Shown: piece by piece, positions 30,236 through 36,132 of the stretch
Layout of the letters: the number at the start of each line of letters is the position of its first letter
Position numbering within the stretch: position 1 is the first letter of the stretch
Virus record (IMG/VR): IMGVR_UViG_3300043465_000197
Location: 1-36,132 of that record
Source of the DNA: a virus
DNA: 36,132 nucleotides
Strand: one strand, 5' to 3'
The notes under the pieces: generated by a model
Database searches by the model: none
The model's input: the letters and a program-made list of their open reading frames with translations, nothing else
Told to the model about the DNA's origin: nothing
Position numbers and translations under genes: made by a program

Positions 30236-30243
30236 CAAAGTTA
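30236..30243 (-). promoter_or_regulatory. Candidate promoter -7 box (178-aa tail gene)
   Basis: TAACTTTG on the minus strand, overlapping the stop codon of the 546-aa gene. No TTG at the expected spacing. About 78 nt of leader precede the ATG. Confidence 0.42.
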
Positions 30244-31881
30244 CAAAATAAATTCTTGATATAGATTAACAGAATTTTCAGTTGTCAATCTTTGACCATC
30301 TTGCCCCAACAAGAACGGCTCATCGTTGTTATCCAATATCGATGGCAAGCAGTCAGCATCCGTGTTACTGCATATTGTCTTGCGCACCTTCGATGACTTA
30401 AGTGCAAGGTCGATGTTTAATGCGCCGAGATCATCGGCATCATTATACTCCACATCTGGGAACTCGCCATCGATGGCATAGTACAAGTCGCCATTCACAT
30501 AGCAGTTGTCATAGTAGAAGATAGTCGACAAGAAGTCGAGCACGTACTCAGGCAATCTGCCGAAAGCAAATGTCCATTTCTTCTCGCGGTCAACATAAGT
30601 CGTTTGATACTTGCCGGAAGCAAAGCGAAAGTTGTTAACCTCGGTAACATACTGCGCTCTAAACTTGCGCCCCTCAAGTCTGATGGCAGGCAAGAAGGAT
30701 GAGCCACCGAATGCAAGGTTGAACTGATCCTCTGCATTACAGCCTTCAATCTTGAAGTATTTGCACTCGTCATTGTAATCTCCGATAGCAAGCACATCTG
30801 AGAATTGATTCCACTGGATGGAATCGTTTTCGATGCTTACCTCAACAAGCTTGATGACGGCAGATGCAGGTGCTCCTCCGAACTCTTGAACAAATATCTC
30901 AAGTGGGTTGTTGCCATCAGCAGTGATAAGCACTGTCTGATATCCTGTTCCAGCAAACTGCTCTTGGTTTGCACCAACCTTTGCAAATATTTTAACATTG
31001 CTGCGGCTTTCAATAAATACGCTAACATAGTATTCTAATCCATCGCATAGGTCATTGCTTATGTTCTGCGTTATTGTGGCATCATCGCCTGCTATTGGAA
31101 GGTTAAATGCAGCTGTCCCTTCGCTTAATGTCACAAGGGCATTGCTTGTCGTCCATCCTGCCACTCCACCTGCATCTCTGAACACACCATTGTAGATGTA
31201 ATTCTGTCCGCAAGTGTTGGTGCAGAAGTCAGTCATCGCAAGTCGATAGCAGCCCTCTCCAAGTGTAACATCTGTCAATGCAAATGCAGCTGTAATCTTA
31301 TTGTCCTTAACCGTGTAAAGCGGAGTAAGGATATCAACCGTCTCCAGTGTCACCGCATCCACGATACCCACCTTCATCTGATTTGCTGATGCAAGGCCAT
31401 AGACCTTTATGCCTGCCGTGCTTAAGCATCCAATCCAACTATCACTACCAAAGCATAAAGTCACGCTGTCATTGGTCATCGTTGGATTGGCGAAGTATAG
31501 CGTGTAAGTGCCAGGCAATGTCAGCACATAACTGCTTGAGCCGTTCATACCAACTGTCAAGCTGCCTTCATCCAATGTCAAGATGGTGAACTCCACTTGA
31601 TAAAGCTGATAGATGAAGTTCGTGCGAAGCAGTTGGCAGTAGATGCCACTCTCATCCAAAGCAGTCGAGCATACTTGACCATCGACAGGAACACCCCAAT
31701 CACTTTCAACTGTGTCGTACTTGAATAGCACCGACAAATCGCAAGGCGTTGACTCCACCTGAAAGAAAACTTGATCGTTGAAGTCAAGCAGCTGCTTGTA
31801 ATCGCCGCCGCAATCTGGGCAGTCGACAACAGTGTTGCTTGTAAAGACAATAGGCTGATTCGGTATGGAAGTAAAGCTCAT
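30241..31881 (-). CDS. Tail / baseplate protein (546 aa)
   Basis: Beta-rich protein with a Cys-containing N-terminus (VDCPDCGGDYKQ) and repeated strand-turn segments. Around residues 227-350 is a jelly-roll-like carbohydrate-binding region (NYIYNGVFRDAGGVAGWTTSNAL), followed by RLEGRKFRAQYVTEVNNFRF. It overlaps the 653-aa gene by 4 nt. Its place after the tape measure suggests a distal tail or baseplate part. Family not recognised. Confidence 0.65.
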   Translation of the reverse strand: MSFTSIPNQPIVFTSNTVVDCPDCGGDYKQLLDFNDQVFFQVESTPCDLSVLFKYDTVESDWGVPVDGQVCSTALDESGIYCQLLRTNFIYQLYQVEFTILTLDEGSLTVGMNGSSSYVLTLPGTYTLYFANPTMTNDSVTLCFGSDSWIGCLSTAGIKVYGLASANQMKVGIVDAVTLETVDILTPLYTVKDNKITAAFALTDVTLGEGCYRLAMTDFCTNTCGQNYIYNGVFRDAGGVAGWTTSNALVTLSEGTAAFNLPIAGDDATITQNISNDLCDGLEYYVSVFIESRSNVKIFAKVGANQEQFAGTGYQTVLITADGNNPLEIFVQEFGGAPASAVIKLVEVSIENDSIQWNQFSDVLAIGDYNDECKYFKIEGCNAEDQFNLAFGGSSFLPAIRLEGRKFRAQYVTEVNNFRFASGKYQTTYVDREKKWTFAFGRLPEYVLDFLSTIFYYDNCYVNGDLYYAIDGEFPDVEYNDADDLGALNIDLALKSSKVRKTICSNTDADCLPSILDNNDEPFLLGQDGQRLTTENSVNLYQEFIL

Positions 31882-33839
31882 CGAAGTATCTTGTTTGATT
31901 TAAGTTGTATGGAAGCATCCTGCTTGATGATGCTCTTGATGTCTACCTTGTTGATGTATCCCTCAATCACTCGCAGCGGATCATCGAACTGCCCGAACTT
32001 AATCGGACTCGATGTGTTGTCAAGTATCGCCTCAATCTCCTCCATTCTAAGTGGGCGGTCGAAGGAGTAAACAAATCGCTTGATGCTGTTTGGATCAACT
32101 GGCTGCAACACATTAGGGAATGGCTCACCGATTGCATCGAATTGAGTTGTGTAGATGTCGTAGGTGTTTTCAATTGTTGCCGTGTCAGGCGGAAAGCCAT
32201 CATCCACTCGAGCAAAAACATTGGCAGTTACTTGGTCGCCTTCATTGCATACCACTTCCCATGTCAATGTGCAAACAGCAATCGATGTGATTGGGTCGGC
32301 TACTATCGGAGGGAACTCGATATAATTTTGAATGAATGCTCCACTACCATCAGCTCTTACTAATTCTGCATAAGCTTCATAAACATTGCTGACAATAATC
32401 GTGGTCTCAAAAGTATAAGTGCCGGTGTATGGCACAGTGTAAATGATGCCATCGAAGTTGTTGCTCGGGTCGATTATCTCATTGCCAAACTCCACATAAG
32501 GGCGGAAGGTCGCAAGGTAGTACGATGTGAACACATCGCTGATACTCCACGATTGCAATGGACTCGCATTGCTTGTCGCCTGAACTTGCGTGCTGCCAGG
32601 CACAAAGCCTTGAATGTATGAGTAGATGCCGTTCGGATATCCTCCTACCCAATTAAGTGCAGTGTTATCATTGGTAAAGCCGCCGTTATAAACAGTCTGC
32701 CCAATGCCGTAAGGATCGAACTGACGAGCATAGCCTTGGTCTTCATCAACAAACCAATACGACTCAATGATGAATGTATTGTTGTTGTAGTTCTCGTTGC
32801 TATGCACATAAGTATCTTCAATCACATTAGTATCGAACACAATCTCATTACTGCTTAAGTTAAGCACAGCCGTTGTGTTACACTCACCAATCAATCCAAA
32901 GGTCTCATCGCGGAATCCCTTGAACGAGTTCTGGAAGAATGTGCAAGCCGTCTCACCATTGTTGCATTCATGCTGCTCAAGAAATGGAGTTGATCCAAAG
33001 TTGATGGATGCGAATTGCTGAGCAACATCATACTTGAGCAGGATGTTTGGCTGATTGTAAAGATTAACCTGAGCACCTTGCTGATTGAAATATGTTGCAG
33101 GCTCGATGCGAAGCAGTGGACGGCCGTTTGCCTGTGTCTCAATTACCATCCCGAGTCTTAGCTTCTTGTTAAGTGCTGTGTATAACTCCTCAAAGGATAC
33201 AATCGCAGGATCTCTTGTCTCGTTGATAATTGATAGCCCAGTGCTCACAAGTATGAAGTTGCCATCAGCTGTGAAATCGAATGCAAAGTAATCGCTATCG
33301 AAATCGATTAAGTTATCACTCATGCAACTAACAAGCTGCTTGAAAGCATCGTAAACTCCAACGCCATAGCAAGGATACAAATATGCTCCTGTTGCAGGAG
33401 TAAACATTAACACCTTGCGCTGAACTGGAGGCACAACCGTCTGCAAGTTCTTTGTTATCGTACCATTCAATGGGAATGGGATGCTCTTGTTGTTGTTAAT
33501 CTTGCTGCTAAATGAATTGTCGTACAGCTTAGTTTGCACTGAGCATCTATCTAATTGGAAGGAGCACTCACTCGCAATGATGTAGCCATTCACCAATCGC
33601 TTCCATGTTCCGGCACATAGGTACTGCACCTCAACATCTATCAATGAGCATCCGCCTGTTTCAATTAAATTGTTGTACAAGTATTCAAACATGCCACCAA
33701 CAAACTTCAAGTCATTGTCAAAGGATACGATGCGAGTGTTGATTGCTGTGTCCTCGGTTATGTTAACGCTGAAGTCATCGGCATTGGTCGGCTGCCCTCG
33801 GTCAGCTCCATCGATTAGGAACTTTAACTCTACTGCCAT
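31878..33839 (-). CDS. Tail hub / baseplate protein (653 aa)
   Basis: Begins MAVELKFLIDGADRGQPTNADDFSVNITED, an N-terminal pattern seen in tail-hub-like proteins. The protein is mostly beta, with NGGFTNDNTALNWVGG resembling a carbohydrate-binding jelly roll in the middle. It lies right after the tape measure, overlapping it by 10 nt, the usual location of distal tail and hub proteins. Exact role undetermined. Confidence 0.7.
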   Translation of the reverse strand: MAVELKFLIDGADRGQPTNADDFSVNITEDTAINTRIVSFDNDLKFVGGMFEYLYNNLIETGGCSLIDVEVQYLCAGTWKRLVNGYIIASECSFQLDRCSVQTKLYDNSFSSKINNNKSIPFPLNGTITKNLQTVVPPVQRKVLMFTPATGAYLYPCYGVGVYDAFKQLVSCMSDNLIDFDSDYFAFDFTADGNFILVSTGLSIINETRDPAIVSFEELYTALNKKLRLGMVIETQANGRPLLRIEPATYFNQQGAQVNLYNQPNILLKYDVAQQFASINFGSTPFLEQHECNNGETACTFFQNSFKGFRDETFGLIGECNTTAVLNLSSNEIVFDTNVIEDTYVHSNENYNNNTFIIESYWFVDEDQGYARQFDPYGIGQTVYNGGFTNDNTALNWVGGYPNGIYSYIQGFVPGSTQVQATSNASPLQSWSISDVFTSYYLATFRPYVEFGNEIIDPSNNFDGIIYTVPYTGTYTFETTIIVSNVYEAYAELVRADGSGAFIQNYIEFPPIVADPITSIAVCTLTWEVVCNEGDQVTANVFARVDDGFPPDTATIENTYDIYTTQFDAIGEPFPNVLQPVDPNSIKRFVYSFDRPLRMEEIEAILDNTSSPIKFGQFDDPLRVIEGYINKVDIKSIIKQDASIQLKSNKILR

Positions 33840-36132
33840 AAGTATCTTGAATCTTGTTGGTTGATGTTGACCACCACGTTGCGTGCTTTTAAGTCTTTGC
33901 GCATTCCTCTGATCTCCTTCTCCATGCTCTTGCTGTTTAGCGATGCGTTAACAACTACACCCTCCTTACCTCTTCTGCCTGCTGAGTAACTCATCAACGC
34001 AGGTCGCACGTACTTTTCGTCAATCATTCGGCGGAAGGCTTCCGTTGAGGTATTAATCGCATCCAGTTCTCTGCGATGCTTTGCGCTCTGCCGTCTATTC
34101 ACCATGTACTCACCTTGCTCCGCTTCAATCAGCGTACCGCCTTGGCTGTGCAACTTGCCACCAATCAAACCACCTCGCTCAAACTTAGGAATAGGCTTGG
34201 CAATTACTGCTGCAATTTGTGCCGCTCCAGTAATACCTGCAAGCACTGACAAAGCAATACCTGGTGCGCCTCCTGGCTTATATAAGAACTGCATAATTGC
34301 TTGTGCTGTACTTAGACCAATGTTAAAAATTGCAAGTGCTTTATCCTGCACCGCTTGCTTGCGATTAATCTCTGCAATCTGTGCAGCCTTCTTTTTCTCC
34401 AGTGCAATTCGGCTTGTAACCTTATCGCGCTCAAGCAATGTGCTTTGATTAATAGCTTGAAGTTCCTTGTCGCTTACATCTTGAATCTCTTGAAGTCTTA
34501 TTTCATTTGCAACCCTACTCAAGTCATTAAGTGCAGCAAATGCTTGTGCTGTCTGTTGAACAAATTTATCAATGAGCTCTTGCCTCTTTTGAAATTCCGC
34601 ATTGGTCGCTTCAGTGATTGCTTTCTCAGCATCAGCAAATATCTTCTGTCGCTTAAGTGAATCTGCTTGAGTAACTCCAAGCGCATCAGACTCCGCCTTT
34701 GCCCTTGCGTTGATTGTGTCAATTGTATTTTGCAAACTTTCGCCATTGATTGACTTCTCGAGCTCAAGAACTGCGATTCGCTCCTCATTGTCTTTTTGTA
34801 TTTGCTCACGGTTAGCATTTGAAACTTCTGTATTTAACTTGAGCTCTTCTTCCTTAAGTTTTGTTCTACGATTAAATGAAATTGACTCAAGGTTTTCAAG
34901 CTGAACAATTTCAGCTCTTTTGTTTTGAATTCTTATGACTGCAATTGTATTCTCGCGATCTAAAATCTCAGAATCAATTGCTCTTCCAGTGTCTCTTACT
35001 TCTTTCCTTCCTTCAATGTCAAGCTTTATCAATTCATCTGTGCCGTCCTTAATAGCTTGTCTTTGACGTTTAAGACTTGCTATTTGTATTTGCTCTTTTT
35101 CAATCTCAAGTGCTGCCGTGTCTTTGTTCTCCGCCTTAAGTAAGTTTATTCTTCTATCAATGGCGGCAATTTGAAAATCAGTCTTTCTTTTTTCAGCACC
35201 AATTAGATTATCTAATGCAGCTTTACTTCTAGCACCACCATCATCAATACCGAAGAATTCTTTTGTCTTGTCAATTACTTTTCCAACAGCTTTAGCAACA
35301 TCATCGAATCCTGGTACTGCATCTGAGATTGCTTTTTTAACCTTCTCAAAGTTTTCAACAAGTGCTATTAGTGCAAACACAAGAGCACCAATGCCTGTTG
35401 CTGCTAATGCAATTCTAAATGCTTTTAATAATCCATTCGATGTTCCTACAACAGCATTATAACCACTTTGAGCAATTGCCGCGATGCCTGTCTTCTTCGC
35501 AGACTGCTCAATCAATATTGCTCTGGCTTGCTCAAGTGCTCCAGTAATTGCCAAGACAGCATTAAGCTTGACAAGTGTCTTTTGAAGCTCCTCATTCTCT
35601 TGCCCAAATGCAGCACTTACACCTTCAACTGCTTGGAATGCCGCACCAACCAATTGAACATTCTGAACAACAGTATTTAATTTTCTACCTCTCTCAACAA
35701 ATGAATCCACTTGCTGATCGGTTTCAAAGATTGCTTTTTTAAGTCTTGCAGATTCTTGAACTAAATCTTTAAACTCTTGCGTATTCTGCTGTCCTGCAAT
35801 TGCTAAGTCATAAAGCTTATCCTCTAATATACCTACACGACTACTTGCCGCATCAGTTGACTTTGCATAAGCTTCAACTGCTCTGTCCGCAGTTGTGATG
35901 GCTGACTTGTAAGTACCAACAGCCTTTGCAATTTTATCAAACTCTGCTGTGTTACTTTTGCCTGCAAGTGCAAGCTCTCTAAGTTGGTCTTCTAACTTAG
36001 CAACATCATCAGCTGTGTTAGCTAACAACTTAACCTCCTTAACAACCTTGTCTAAGCTTTTAACTAATGTTAAAGATTCAACATTAATGTTCTTTAATGC
36101 CTTCTTAACATTCTCTCCTGCAAATGCGCTAC
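33830..36132 (-). CDS. Tape measure protein, 3' part (C-terminal 730 or so residues)
   Basis: This is the main part of the 820-aa tape measure, which sets tail length and is threaded through the tail tube. It is alanine, lysine and glutamate rich with long helices. Near the start are two similar units about 56 residues apart, with cores LEDQLRELALAG and LEDKLYDLAIAG. A hydrophobic segment lies at about residues 295-312 of the full protein and another near the C-terminal third (around ALSVLAGITGAAQIAAVIA). The C-terminal GGLIGGKLHSQGGT...EQGEYMVNRR region is a pattern often seen at tape-measure ends. At about 0.15 nm per residue it implies a tail near 120 nm. It overlaps the downstream tail gene by 10 nt. 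The apparent truncation is an artefact of linearisation. Confidence 0.93.
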   Translation of the reverse strand, partial: SAFAGENVKKALKNINVESLTLVKSLDKVVKEVKLLANTADDVAKLEDQLRELALAGKSNTAEFDKIAKAVGTYKSAITTADRAVEAYAKSTDAASSRVGILEDKLYDLAIAGQQNTQEFKDLVQESARLKKAIFETDQQVDSFVERGRKLNTVVQNVQLVGAAFQAVEGVSAAFGQENEELQKTLVKLNAVLAITGALEQARAILIEQSAKKTGIAAIAQSGYNAVVGTSNGLLKAFRIALAATGIGALVFALIALVENFEKVKKAISDAVPGFDDVAKAVGKVIDKTKEFFGIDDGGARSKAALDNLIGAEKRKTDFQIAAIDRRINLLKAENKDTAALEIEKEQIQIASLKRQRQAIKDGTDELIKLDIEGRKEVRDTGRAIDSEILDRENTIAVIRIQNKRAEIVQLENLESISFNRRTKLKEEELKLNTEVSNANREQIQKDNEERIAVLELEKSINGESLQNTIDTINARAKAESDALGVTQADSLKRQKIFADAEKAITEATNAEFQKRQELIDKFVQQTAQAFAALNDLSRVANEIRLQEIQDVSDKELQAINQSTLLERDKVTSRIALEKKKAAQIAEINRKQAVQDKALAIFNIGLSTAQAIMQFLYKPGGAPGIALSVLAGITGAAQIAAVIAKPIPKFERGGLIGGKLHSQGGTLIEAEQGEYMVNRRQSAKHRRELDAINTSTEAFRRMIDEKYVRPALMSYSAGRRGKEGVVVNASLNSKSMEKEIRGMRKDLKARNVVVNINQQDSRYLWQ
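36006..36132. repeat. Terminal direct repeat (right copy)
   Basis: Second copy of bases 1-127. Removing one copy leaves a 36,005-bp circle. Confidence 0.95.

Noticed and set aside
1-36005. CRISPR arrays, tRNA genes, integrase, repressor or insertion sequences
   Set aside because: Looked for and not found: no regular spaced repeats, no cloverleaf-like sequence noticed, and no integrase, transposase or CI-type motifs in the proteins.
1-36132. Biological direct terminal repeat of 127 nt
   Set aside because: Its length equals a common assembler k-mer, it lies inside the tape-measure frame and shows no special sequence. Circular overlap is simpler.

Overview
The window is a tailed dsDNA phage genome that closes into a circle. 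Bases 1-127 are identical to bases 36006-36132, so the unique sequence is 36,005 bp and the tape-measure gene is split only by where the circle was opened. Large terminase, portal, HK97-type capsid candidate, tape measure, endolysin and holin make it a siphovirus-like phage. The host is probably a Bacteroidota bacterium: intergenic gaps carry TAnnTTTG -7 boxes (one with a well-spaced TTG), Shine-Dalgarno sites are scarce, and the primase-helicase and several small proteins look like families I associate with that phylum. I see no integrase, repressor, DNA or RNA polymerase, tRNA or CRISPR array, so it looks lytic and host-dependent for replication.

All genes but one lie on the minus strand, so transcription runs from high to low coordinates. 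From 13.3 kb to 3.5 kb is the replication and recombination module: SSB-like protein, coiled-coil protein, HNH endonuclease, an inserted DNA methyltransferase, RecE-like nuclease, SF2 helicase, AEP primase-helicase and VRR-NUC nuclease, plus an origin-like repeat region (4531-4744). From 3.5 kb to 0.3 kb come small and large terminase, three small proteins and the tail assembly chaperones, with a programmed -1 frameshift signal. Across the junction lie the tape measure (820 aa) and two large tail proteins, then a probable tail-tube candidate (30158-29622).

Next come a glycosyltransferase and a SAM methyltransferase, then portal and minor head protein. The only plus-strand gene (23938-25320), a two-domain glycosyltransferase, is inserted here. 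It is followed by scaffold, major capsid protein (in its own terminator/promoter-bounded unit), neck proteins, a large fibre protein and a cluster of small AT-rich fibre proteins. The lysis region (15837-13355) has endolysin, holin, a TM protein, a PAS + histidine-phosphotransfer protein with no kinase ATPase domain, and a spanin-like protein.

The most unusual items are the PAS-DHp protein inside the lysis cluster, the frameshift cassette (slippery heptamer, 8-nt spacer, stem-loop), the origin-like repeat region, the methyltransferase flanked by a 15-nt direct repeat, and the glycan-modification genes among head genes. Functions rest on motifs read by eye; no database search was possible.
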